A DNA stretch of 64,000 nt from a bacterium GBS-1 (GTDB lineage: Bacteria; Synergistota; GBS-1), in NCBI GenBank assembly GCA_001443005.1, contig LEKQ01000005.1, forward strand, positions 1-64,000. The letters run 5' to 3'. Position numbers and translations under genes: made by a program. This document shows positions 7,382-14,496 of this stretch, in pieces. Below the pieces are notes generated by a model. That model was not told the DNA's origin. It ran no database searches and worked only from the letters and a program-made list of their open reading frames with translations. The stretch's first letter is position 1. The number at the start of each line of letters is the position of its first letter.

Positions 7382-7999
7382 TTAATACCATCTGACTCTT
7401 GAATAAGCCATGTAAAGGTTGGGAAGCTTGCTTTCGCCCTTCTCTCCCTTTATGATGACCACCTCCGGCGCCTTTAAACCTTGAAGGAGGCCTCTTAAGC
7501 TCTCCCTCTTTACTATTTCCGTCACCTCTTCCACCGTTCCAAATAGAAGCGCCTCCGTTGGGCAGGCTTCCACGCAGGCGGGTAGATCTCCTCTTCTCAC
7601 CCGTTCGGCACATAGGTCACACTTTAAGGCTGACTTGTACTCCCTCTCATATCTTGGATGCCCGAAAGGGCAGGCTATCACGCACATAAGGCAGCCTATG
7701 CATCTTCTCTCGTTTAGGGTTATGAAGCCCTCTTGGGTTTTCTCTATGGCAGATGTTGGACATACGCTCAAGCAGGGAGCATCCTCGCAATGCTGACATC
7801 TCGCCGGGACGTTGAGGAGCTCAGCTACTATCACCTTGGTTCTTGGCTTCGGGGCTGGTCTCTCAAAAATGGCTTCGTATAGGCTCTTGCTTTTAGACTT
7901 TTCAACTGCGCAGGCTATCTCGCAGGATCTACAGCCGGTGCATCTTTCAGGATTTATATATACCATGAGCCTTTCAGCCTCATTAGATGGAATAGTCAT
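7382..7999 (-). CDS. cooF: CooF-like four-cluster ferredoxin
   Basis: This 205-residue ferredoxin-like protein carries four Cys quartets: 20/23/26/30, 68/71/76/80, 100/103/106/110 and 127/130/142/146. The arrangement is that of CooF/HycB/DmsB-type electron-transfer subunits. There is no signal peptide or membrane helix, so it acts in the cytoplasm. As first gene of the CO operon it should accept electrons from CooS and deliver them to the NuoEF/HoxU module. ATG 7999 is chosen because AGGAGGTG lies seven bases upstream; an earlier in-frame start at 8029 has no such site and lies at the predicted transcription start. Confidence 0.92.
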   Translation of the reverse strand: MTIPSNEAERLMVYINPERCTGCRSCEIACAVEKSKSKSLYEAIFERPAPKPRTKVIVAELLNVPARCQHCEDAPCLSVCPTSAIEKTQEGFITLNERRCIGCLMCVIACPFGHPRYEREYKSALKCDLCAERVRRGDLPACVEACPTEALLFGTVEEVTEIVKRESLRGLLQGLKAPEVVIIKGEKGESKLPNLYMAYSRVRWY

Positions 8000-8033
8000 T
8001 AACTTCACCTCCTTTGCAAAAATGCACAACTTT

Positions 8034-8062
8034 ATAATATCACTTTAAAAGTGTTTAATCAA
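8034..8062 (-). promoter_or_regulatory. sigma70-type promoter of the CO operon
   Basis: On the minus strand TTGATT (8062-8057) and TATTAT (8039-8034) are separated by exactly 17 bases. This gives a predicted leader of about 28 bases before cooF. The spacer contains the perfect palindrome at 8041-8053, a position where a bound repressor would block RNA polymerase. Confidence 0.7.
8041..8053. promoter_or_regulatory. palindromic operator candidate between -35 and -10
   Basis: CACTTTAAAAGTG is a perfect 6+1+6 inverted repeat centred in the promoter spacer. It does not match the published CooA-type pattern (TGTCA-N6-CGACA). The regulator is unknown. Confidence 0.5.
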
Positions 8063-8080
8063 GGAGATTTTGTTTGCAGT

Positions 8081-8112
8081 TTGTAACACAATTTTGAGGA
8101 CTAGTGTTACAA
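8081..8112. promoter_or_regulatory. 9-bp inverted repeat upstream of the CO promoter
   Basis: TTGTAACAC (8081-8089) and GTGTTACAA (8104-8112) are perfect inverted copies separated by 14 bases. They lie about 20-50 bases upstream of the -35 box. They also sit just beyond the stop of the GGDEF gene, so a hairpin is possible, but no T-tract follows on the minus strand. An activator or redox-regulator site is an alternative. Confidence 0.5.
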
Positions 8113-8117
8113 GGGGA

Positions 8118-8957
8118 TTATTCAGCGGTTATGCGGTTTCTTCCCGAGGCCTTTGACCTATAAAGTAGGGAGTCCACCCTTATTCTAATGTCTCTTGGGG
8201 TATCTCCGGGGCGATATTCGGTCACTCCGAAACTCGCGGTTATCCTTTCTCCACCGGGGATCTCTATTTGGCTTATCCTTTCTCTTAGGTCCTCAGCTAG
8301 CTTCACGGCGCCGTCGAGGGTGGTTTCTGGTAAGAGTATGAGGAACTCCTCTCCCCCCCATCGGCAGAAGATGTCGCTCTTCCTTATCCTATCTTTGACC
8401 GTCCTTGCCACCTTCTTAAGCGTCAGATCCCCGACCTCATGCCCATAGTTATCGTTTATATCCTTAAATTTATCTATATCGAACATTATAAGCGAGAAGG
8501 GCCTTCCCGTGCGCTTCGCTCTCTCTATCTCCTCTTCCATCCTTCCCTTAAAGTAGCGTCTATTGTAGGCTCCGGTTAGGGGATCTACTGTGGAGATGAA
8601 GAATAAACGCTTAAGCTCCTTCTTGCGGTTCGTTACGTCTCTTACTATGATGATGAGGGAGAAGCCGTTCTTCGTCTTAACTCCGCTTAAACTGATCTCA
8701 CCGATGAAGGAGCTCCCGTTCCTTCTCTGACACTCCAGTTCAAAGGTCTGGGGCTCTCCATTGAGGGCTTTCTCTATTCTTCTTTTTATCTCGGGGATGA
8801 GCTCCTCTATGGGCTTGCCCAGTACGTCTTCCTTTGAGCACTTAAAGAGGTCAAGGGCGCTTTTATTGATATCGCTTATGCTTTCGCCCTCTAAGATGAT
8901 TATTCCATCCCCTGAGACCTCGATGAGGGCCTTATACTTATTACTCTCATCAACCAA
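8118..8957 (-). CDS. PAS-GGDEF diguanylate cyclase
   Basis: This 279-residue soluble protein has an N-terminal PAS domain (about 1-115) and a C-terminal GGDEF domain (about 120-279). The active-site motif is intact (GGEEF near residue 200). An inhibitory I-site RxxD (RKSD) lies five residues ahead of it, so it should make c-di-GMP and be product-inhibited. Substrate and metal contacts such as FDIDKFKDIND are present. The start is TTG 8957 with AGGAGG about 11 bases upstream. It is transcribed toward the CO operon, and its stop lies about 90 bases from the operon transcription start. The PAS domain could sense redox or a gas, but no ligand residue can be assigned from sequence alone. Confidence 0.93.
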   Translation of the reverse strand: MVDESNKYKALIEVSGDGIIILEGESISDINKSALDLFKCSKEDVLGKPIEELIPEIKRRIEKALNGEPQTFELECQRRNGSSFIGEISLSGVKTKNGFSLIIIVRDVTNRKKELKRLFFISTVDPLTGAYNRRYFKGRMEEEIERAKRTGRPFSLIMFDIDKFKDINDNYGHEVGDLTLKKVARTVKDRIRKSDIFCRWGGEEFLILLPETTLDGAVKLAEDLRERISQIEIPGGERITASFGVTEYRPGDTPRDIRIRVDSLLYRSKASGRNRITAE

Positions 8958-8994
8958 AGTAGGTTATGCCTCCTGTGGGAAAAGGTTTGATGAT

Positions 8995-9003
8995 ATTATA
9001 TCA
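8995..9003 (-). promoter_or_regulatory. extended -10 promoter element for the GGDEF gene
   Basis: TGATATAAT on the minus strand is a TGn-TATAAT extended -10 located about 40 bases ahead of the TTG start. No clear -35 is seen. The same nine bases occur at 31010-31018 and 38946-38954 ahead of other minus-strand genes. Confidence 0.4.
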
Positions 9004-9600
9004 TGGATAGACATAAAGCAATCTCTCCCTTCCATATCGAGAGAAGCGGAAAAGAAAGCCATCCTTACGAATGAAGAACTCCTTCCCTTGCGCCCCCTCG
9101 ATGAGGGCTGAATAGGAAGGTAAGGGGGTTGGCTCACCTATCAATCTCCTCATAGAAAGACCTCTTCCATCTAGCCTAAGGCTGTGTAGTGAGACCTTAA
9201 GCAGTCCTGTTTCGTTTAACCTTCTCACGAGGGTGATGGGTGAGACCAAGGCCCGTCTTGCAAGCTCGGTTAGGTTATATCTCCAATGCGCTTCCTTTAT
9301 GTATAGATAGAGGTCGTCCCACGGAAGGAGGATCTCAGCTGCCTTTCTATCAGCCTCTCTTTCTAAGCTTTTTGCGTCGAAGATTAACATCTTCCCTTCT
9401 CTTAGTAGGTGTTCCTTTATATGCCATATCTCATGGGCTATGGTGAACCTTTGTCTCGTTAGGGGGTGATTCGAGTTGTATAAGATGAACTTTTTCCTCC
9501 CCACGAAGGCTAAACCAGATATGTTAGAGGGTAAAGGGTATGGTAGGAGGATTATGCCGAGTTCCGAAGCAATCTTCTCCAAGTTTACCGGAAGGCTCAT
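9001..9600 (-). CDS. ImmA/IrrE-type zinc metallopeptidase
   Basis: This 199-residue protein has the gluzincin motif AHEIWH (His56, Glu57, His60) and a downstream acidic helix (LEREADRKAAE near 80-90) carrying the third ligand. The C-terminal half is a less conserved sensor-like region. ImmA/IrrE proteases cleave or inactivate partner regulators on stress signals. It is translationally coupled (ATGA) to the XRE regulator upstream, the usual pairing, so that protein is the likely substrate or partner. Such pairs also occur on phages and conjugative elements, but no other mobile genes are near. Confidence 0.88.
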   Translation of the reverse strand: MSLPVNLEKIASELGIILLPYPLPSNISGLAFVGRKKFILYNSNHPLTRQRFTIAHEIWHIKEHLLREGKMLIFDAKSLEREADRKAAEILLPWDDLYLYIKEAHWRYNLTELARRALVSPITLVRRLNETGLLKVSLHSLRLDGRGLSMRRLIGEPTPLPSYSALIEGAQGKEFFIRKDGFLFRFSRYGRERLLYVYP

Positions 9601-9929
9601 TCCTTATCTTTCTTCTTAAGCTCCCTTATGGCATTAAGTAGGCTTTCTAAGCTTTCAAGGTCTAACTTGGAGAGCTCATCGGCTGCCCTAAGGAGGACCT
9701 TGACTTTCTCGTCTTCGCTAACGCTTATCATCTCTTCTCCTATCAGCTCCGGTAGCCTTATATCCAATCCCTTCGCTAGCTTCCTTAATACATCAAGAGT
9801 CGGTGACCTCTTATAGCCCCTCTCAAGCATCGATATATACCCTGGTGAAACTCCGCTTCTTTGAGCAAGCTCCTGTAGAGTCAACCCCTTTTCCTTTCTC
9901 AACTGCTTGATTTTCTTTCCTATATTCAT
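9597..9929 (-). CDS. XRE-family HTH transcriptional regulator
   Basis: This 110-residue protein has an N-terminal Cro/C1-type helix-turn-helix (LTLQELAQRSGVSPGYISML at about residues 17-36) and a charged helical tail suited to dimerisation. ATG 9929 is preferred over GTG 9938, because GGAGTG would overlap the GTG and sits six bases from the ATG. It forms a two-gene operon with the ImmA protease (overlap ATGA). Autoregulation is typical for the family. The divergent nucleotide-sugar dehydrogenase gene shares its upstream region and could also be controlled. Confidence 0.9.
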   Translation of the reverse strand: MNIGKKIKQLRKEKGLTLQELAQRSGVSPGYISMLERGYKRSPTLDVLRKLAKGLDIRLPELIGEEMISVSEDEKVKVLLRAADELSKLDLESLESLLNAIRELKKKDKE

Positions 9930-9950
9930 CTTAATCACTCCTTCACTTTT

Positions 9951-9974
9951 ATTATAGCAAAAACGTGATATACT
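9951..9974. promoter_or_regulatory. divergent extended -10 elements between xre and the dehydrogenase
   Basis: On the minus strand TGCTATAAT (9959-9951) precedes xre. On the plus strand TGATATACT (9966-9974) precedes the TTG start at 10011, which has GAGGTG as ribosome site. Both are TGn extended -10 forms without clear -35 boxes. Confidence 0.45.
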
Positions 9975-10010
9975 TTAAATAGACCTGACTTTAACAAGAG
10001 GTGAAGTCGC

Positions 10011-11302
10011 TTGAAGATAGCTGTGATAGGCTTGGGTTATGTAGGTTTGCCCTTAGCTGTTCGCTTCGCTGAGAAGGGCTTCGATGTCTTGGGTTTTGAT
10101 CTATCCTTAAGAAGGGTTGAGGAGCTTAAGAGGGGCTTTGATAGGACCGGTGAGGTGGATGAGGAGAGACTTAAGAGTGTTAAGATCTTTTTAACCTCAA
10201 GGTCGGAGGATTTAAGGGGGAGGGAGCTTTTCATAGTTACCGTTCCTACGCCGGTTGATGAGCATAAGATACCGGATCTATCGAAGGTCATTCAGGCCAC
10301 TGAGATAGTTTCAGGTGCATTGTCTAAGGGGGGGTAGTTGTTTATGAGTCTACGGTTTATCCTGGAGTCACAGAGGAGGTATGCGTTCCCATACTTGAGA
10401 GGGGCTCTGGCCTGAAGCACCTTCTGGATTTCAACGTTGGATATTCACCTGAAAGGGTAAACCCGGGGGATAAAGAGCATACCCTTGAGAGGGTGGTTAA
10501 AGTTGTGGCTGGTGATACCCCTCAGGTGACCGAGCTTTTGGCTCAAGTTTATGGCCAGATAATAGATGCCGGAGTATTTAAAGCATCCTCTATAAGGGTG
10601 GCTGAGGCTGCGAAGGTCATAGAAAACGTTCAGAGAGACTTAAACATAGCCCTGATGAATGAGCTCGCAATCCTCTTTAGAAGGATGGGGATACCGATGA
10701 GGGATGTCCTTGAGGCTGCCTCTACAAAGTGGAACTTTCTTAAGTTTCATCCGGGTTTGGTCGGGGGTCACTGCATAGGGGTTGACCCCTACTACCTGAC
10801 CTATAAGGCCCAGGAGGTAGGCTACCATCCTGAGGTGATACTTGCCGGAAGAAGACTGAACGATAACATGGGAAGATACGTTGCGAGGGAGTTCGTCAAG
10901 GAGCTAGTTAAACTTAATCACGCTCTTAAGGGTACCAAGGCTTTGATCATGGGCTTTGCCTTTAAGGAGAACGTTAGGGATTTCAGGAACACTAAAGTCA
11001 TAGATATAGTTAGGGAGCTTAGGGAGTTTTCTATTGAGGCCGTGGTATGGGACCCTGTAGTGGACGCTCAGGATGCTTTGGTGGAGTATAAGGATCTCAG
11101 TATAGTGTCCAGCGCTGAGGCACTCGATGGTGGCTTCTGTGGTATAGTTTTTGCCGTCCCTCACGCCGAGTTCAAGCGATATTCTCTATCTTTCTTGAGG
11201 TCCCTATGCTTAAAGGATCCTGTTCCAGTTATTTTTGATGTCCGATGGTTTTTCCAGAGGTCTCTCGCGGAGAAAGAGGGATTTCATTATGTTTCCTTGT
11301 GA
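10011..11302 (+). pseudogene. UDP-N-acetylhexosamine 6-dehydrogenase (WecC/TviB/WbpA type), frameshifted
   Basis: Two frames together encode a full-length nucleotide-sugar dehydrogenase of about 430 residues. The first (10011-10337) holds the Rossmann motif GLGYVGLPLA. The second holds PERVNPGD and the catalytic Cys in GGHCIGVDPYY. The break is in a run of seven G (10328-10334): adding one G restores reading through GGVVVYESTVYPG with no missing residues. The gene is otherwise undamaged, so this may be a sequencing error, phase variation or transcriptional slippage and not decay. Family members oxidise UDP-GlcNAc or UDP-ManNAc to uronates for surface glycans. No glycan genes are adjacent, but envelope genes follow from 18475. 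Start TTG 10011 with GAGGTG. Confidence 0.85.
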
Positions 11303-11319
11303 CCTACTCCTAAGAAAGC

Positions 11320-11348
11320 TTGAAAAGTTAAAGCTGTTATAGTATAGT
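11320..11348 (+). promoter_or_regulatory. sigma70-type promoter for ferredoxin gene
   Basis: TTGAAA (11320-11325) and TATAGT (11343-11348) are spaced by 17 bases. They lie about 40 bases upstream of the ferredoxin start. Confidence 0.65.
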
Positions 11349-11377
11349 TTCATTTGAACCTTTTTATCTTAGCTTAA

Positions 11378-11572
<195 letters not shown>

Positions 11573-11582
11573 GAGAGAGATG

Positions 11583-11603
11583 GGGCGGGTGGGAAGCCCG
11601 CCC
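11583..11603 (+). terminator. GC-rich hairpin after ferredoxin
   Basis: GGGCGGG (11583-11589) and CCCGCCC (11597-11603) form a 7-bp perfect stem with a 7-base loop, 10 bases after the stop. Only two T follow, so termination may be weak or assisted. Confidence 0.5.
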
Positions 11604-11630
11604 TTAAACTTCAAGTCTTTATAATATAGT

Positions 11631-12227
11631 ATGGATTACATTATCTTTCCTGCGGTTGCAGCCTTCGTAGGATGGATAACTAACGTTATGGCCATAAGGC
11701 TTTTATTCAGGCCTTACGACCCTATAAGGATTCCGATTCTTAAGCTTGAGATACAAGGTGTATTACCGAGAAGGAAGAAGGCTTTAGCTCGGGCGATAGC
11801 TGAGGTGATAGAGGGGGATCTTCTCTCACGCGAGGATCTATGGGCTAAGCTGGAGGATCGGGATGTGGAGGATGCCTTAGTTAAGCACATATTGTCTCTT
11901 TTTAAAGATAAGTTTAAATCCTTATATCCATCTTGGTTGCCCGAGAGGTTTGGGTCTTATCTTTATTACCTTTTAGAGGATTGGATCGAGGGAAGGATAA
12001 GGGAGATAATACCCGAGATGAGAAGCAATTTAAAGGGAGAGATCTTAAGCAAGCTCGCTTTGAGGGATTTGGTCGAGAGTAAAGTTAACTCCTTTGACTT
12101 TAGGGAGCTTGAGAGGTTGGTCAAGAAAATAGCGTCAAGGGAGCTGCGCTTTATCGAGGTGGCTGGAGGAGTTTTAGGGTTGATCATAGGTTTGATTCAG
12201 GTTATTCTATTGAGGGTCTTGGGGTGA
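11631..12227 (+). CDS. DUF445 family membrane-anchored protein
   Basis: This 198-residue protein matches DUF445. It has an N-terminal membrane helix followed by the conserved GWITNVMAIRLLFRP and GVLPRRKK motifs, a charged helical middle, and a C-terminal membrane helix (about 178-197). DUF445 proteins are small envelope proteins of unknown biochemical function. The ATG at 11631 has no ribosome site; a TATAAT at 11620-11625 would place transcription start at or next to the ATG, so a leaderless message is possible. It lies seven bases before mltG and is probably co-transcribed with it. Confidence 0.85.
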   Translation: MDYIIFPAVAAFVGWITNVMAIRLLFRPYDPIRIPILKLEIQGVLPRRKKALARAIAEVIEGDLLSREDLWAKLEDRDVEDALVKHILSLFKDKFKSLYPSWLPERFGSYLYYLLEDWIEGRIREIIPEMRSNLKGEILSKLALRDLVESKVNSFDFRELERLVKKIASRELRFIEVAGGVLGLIIGLIQVILLRVLG

Positions 12228-12234
12228 GCTTTTG

Positions 12235-13245
12235 ATGAGGTTTTTGATAGTTGGGGTAGCTCTCTTTCTCTTCCTTTACCCAATTTTTCACCCCCTTAGC
12301 TTAAGTGACCTTCCTCACCGTCCGCTAGGAAATAGCGTTGGCTTCTACATCTACCCCGGTGAGGGAGTTAACCTAGTGGCGAGTAAGCTTGAAGGAATGG
12401 GGTTGGTCAAGAGTGCGGAGTTATTCATCGAGGAAGCCAAGAGGGTTCGGCTATCCTTTAGGGCTGGTGGATATATTTTGAAGGAGGGTATGAGCCTCTA
12501 CGACATCATAGAAGCTCTTAAGAGAAGGCCGACCCTTGAGAAGGTCACAATTCCTGAGGGGTTAACCGCATCGGAGATAGCTAAGATACTACTCCGTAAG
12601 GAGATAATCTCTTCGGAGAGCGAGTTTCTCCTTTTGGTTAACAAGGGCAAAAGGTACTTTAAGAGCTTCAAGTACATAGGGGATATCCCATCTGAGAGCG
12701 TTGAAGGGTATCTCTTTCCTGATACCTACTATCTTCCTAGGAGAAGCTCCCCTAAGGGGGTAATATCCCTGATGCTCGAGAGGTTTGAAAGATCCATAAC
12801 GGAAGAGATGCTTAAGGAGCTTCCTAAGCTTGGTTTCTCCCTTCATCAGGTTATAACCTTAGCGTCGATAATCGAGAGGGAGGGACAAAAAGAGGAGGAG
12901 TATCCTATAATCTCTGCTGTCTTTTATAACAGGCTTAAGAGGGGGATGAGGCTTGAGTCCTGCGCCACGGTTGGGTATCTGCTTCCTGAGAGGAAGGGGC
13001 GACTTTCAATTAACGACCTTAAGATAGACTCTCCCTATAATACCTATCTTTACGGGGGGTTGCCTCCCGGTCCTATCTGTAATCCTGGCTTGAAGGCCAT
13101 AAGGGCCTCCTTTTTCCCTGCTAAGGTGGATTATCTTTACTTCGTCAGTAAGGGGGATGGTAGCCATCACTTCTCAAGAACCTATGAGGAGCACATCGAG
13201 GCGAAGAATAGATATCTCGGTGGAGCCGGACAGAGAAATCCTTAG
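12235..13245 (+). CDS. mltG: endolytic murein transglycosylase MltG (YceG-like)
   Basis: This 336-residue protein has an N-terminal membrane anchor (about 3-20), a LysM-like region and the YceG catalytic domain. The catalytic Glu lies in ASIIEREG near residue 215, followed by YPIISAVFYNRL and the conserved SPYNTYL. MltG cleaves nascent peptidoglycan strands at the inner membrane and sets glycan length. ATG 12235 is used; a TTG directly before it is in frame. It overlaps the next small gene by about 26 bases and belongs to a housekeeping operon running toward yqeH and ftsK. Confidence 0.93.
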   Translation: MRFLIVGVALFLFLYPIFHPLSLSDLPHRPLGNSVGFYIYPGEGVNLVASKLEGMGLVKSAELFIEEAKRVRLSFRAGGYILKEGMSLYDIIEALKRRPTLEKVTIPEGLTASEIAKILLRKEIISSESEFLLLVNKGKRYFKSFKYIGDIPSESVEGYLFPDTYYLPRRSSPKGVISLMLERFERSITEEMLKELPKLGFSLHQVITLASIIEREGQKEEEYPIISAVFYNRLKRGMRLESCATVGYLLPERKGRLSINDLKIDSPYNTYLYGGLPPGPICNPGLKAIRASFFPAKVDYLYFVSKGDGSHHFSRTYEEHIEAKNRYLGGAGQRNP

Positions 13246-13450
13246 GAGGAAGTTCAAGCTAGACCCTAAGGAGATATATTACCTTTCCTCCATCTTCCAG
13301 TGTTATGATGAGGTGGGGGAGATAAGGACGGTAGACCCTGAAAAGGGTATAGTTGCGCTTTATACTACTTCATCCTGCTTGCCCATCTGCATGGAGATAT
13401 TGGAAGGGGTCGTGAAAGAGGGGGTAGCCATAGAGAGCGTTGATGATTAG
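13220..13450 (+). CDS. DUF4911 domain protein
   Basis: This protein of about 76 residues has the conserved run PKEIYYLSSIFQCYDEV, then IRTVDPEKGIVALYTT, which matches the compact alpha/beta DUF4911 family of unknown function. The GTG at 13220 gives the family length but has no clear ribosome site; an ATG at 13184 is an alternative. The gene overlaps mltG upstream and yqeH downstream and is likely translated by coupling. No catalytic residues can be named. Confidence 0.7.
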   Translation: MEPDREILRRKFKLDPKEIYYLSSIFQCYDEVGEIRTVDPEKGIVALYTTSSCLPICMEILEGVVKEGVAIESVDD

Positions 13451-14489
13451 AAAGTGCTCTGGCTGTGGGGTTCCGCTTCAAAGCGATGACCCTGATAAGG
13501 CGGGGTACGTTCCTCCTGAAAAGCTTAGCATCGCTAAGCTTTGTCAGAGATGCTTTCGCATAAAGCATTATGGGGAGTTTAGGAGCGTTTCCATAGAGGG
13601 CTTCCCTTTCGATGAGATAGCTGGGGGCGTAGACCTTATATGTTTTATTGTTGATGGAGTTGATATCGAAGGTAGCTGGGTTCTCGATAGCTTAGGTCAT
13701 TTGAGGAAGATCTGGCTTGTGATAAACAAGGCGGACCTCCTTCCCTTTTCCAAGGAGGAGGTTTTAGGGTGGATTAGGAAAGAGAAGGGGTGGGATAGGA
13801 AAGCTTTCTTGATCTCTGTTAGGAAGGGGTGGGGGTTAAGGAGCTTCTGGGAGGAGCTAACCTTCGCCTATAAAGGGAGGAGAATAGCCTTCATGGGAGC
13901 TACCAACGTTGGAAAAAGCAGCCTGATGGCGAGACTCTTAGGCGATAGCGACATAACGGTTTCACCTTGGCCTGGGACGACTATAAGCCTGGTTGAGAGG
14001 GCTCTTCCCGATGGTACCATCTTTATTGACACGCCTGGGATAATTCCATATGGCAGGATCTATGACCTTCTCTGCCCCGATTGTCAGAAGATGATAATAC
14101 CTTCTAAGAAGCTGTGCGGTAAGCTCTTCTTTCTTAAGGAGGGTAAGAGTCTGACCTTAGGCGGGCTTTCCGCACTTACGATTAAGAAGGGTAGGCTTCT
14201 TTTAAAGCCCATGATTTCTCATGAAGTTCCATTACACAGAACGAGTGAGCAGAGGCTAGGTGAGGTTTTAATTAAGGCTTCCGGTGATTGGCTTAGACCT
14301 CCTTGCAAGGGGTGTTTCGCGACTTTGGAGGAGTTAGGTTGGAAGGAGGAAGAGGTCGACGTTAAGGAGGGGGAGGATCTCTTTATCTCAGGGATGGGTT
14401 GGGTTTCCCTTCTTGAAGGTGAAGGTAAAGTTAAGGTTCTCTTACCACAGGGGGTTAGGTACAACATTTTAGGAGGTATTAGGAGGTGA
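13443..14489 (+). CDS. yqeH: YqeH-like circularly permuted GTPase
   Basis: This 348-residue GTPase has an N-terminal zinc finger (CSGCG, then CQRC). Its G-motifs are permuted: NKADLL (G4) comes first, then GATNVGKSS (G1), PGTT (G2) and DTPG (G3). That order, the zinc finger and the C-terminal domain define YqeH, a factor in 30S subunit assembly. A TTG at 13440 directly precedes the ATG. It follows DUF4911 with an overlap and precedes tldD. Length is near the family norm (about 360). Confidence 0.92.
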   Translation: MIRKCSGCGVPLQSDDPDKAGYVPPEKLSIAKLCQRCFRIKHYGEFRSVSIEGFPFDEIAGGVDLICFIVDGVDIEGSWVLDSLGHLRKIWLVINKADLLPFSKEEVLGWIRKEKGWDRKAFLISVRKGWGLRSFWEELTFAYKGRRIAFMGATNVGKSSLMARLLGDSDITVSPWPGTTISLVERALPDGTIFIDTPGIIPYGRIYDLLCPDCQKMIIPSKKLCGKLFFLKEGKSLTLGGLSALTIKKGRLLLKPMISHEVPLHRTSEQRLGEVLIKASGDWLRPPCKGCFATLEELGWKEEEVDVKEGEDLFISGMGWVSLLEGEGKVKVLLPQGVRYNILGGIRR

Positions 14490-14496
14490 GACTTCC

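Noticed and set aside
9001-9929. XRE/ImmA pair as evidence for a prophage or conjugative element
   Set aside because: No integrase, structural, relaxase or excisionase genes nearby; the flanks are chromosomal metabolic genes.
10011-11302. Two independent short genes or a selenocysteine read-through
   Set aside because: The break is TAG after a G-run and continuity lies in another frame, so a frameshift explains it and selenocysteine does not.
13157-13219. Longer DUF4911 N-terminus
   Set aside because: This part overlaps the conserved mltG end and reads as low-complexity RST-rich sequence unlike the family.
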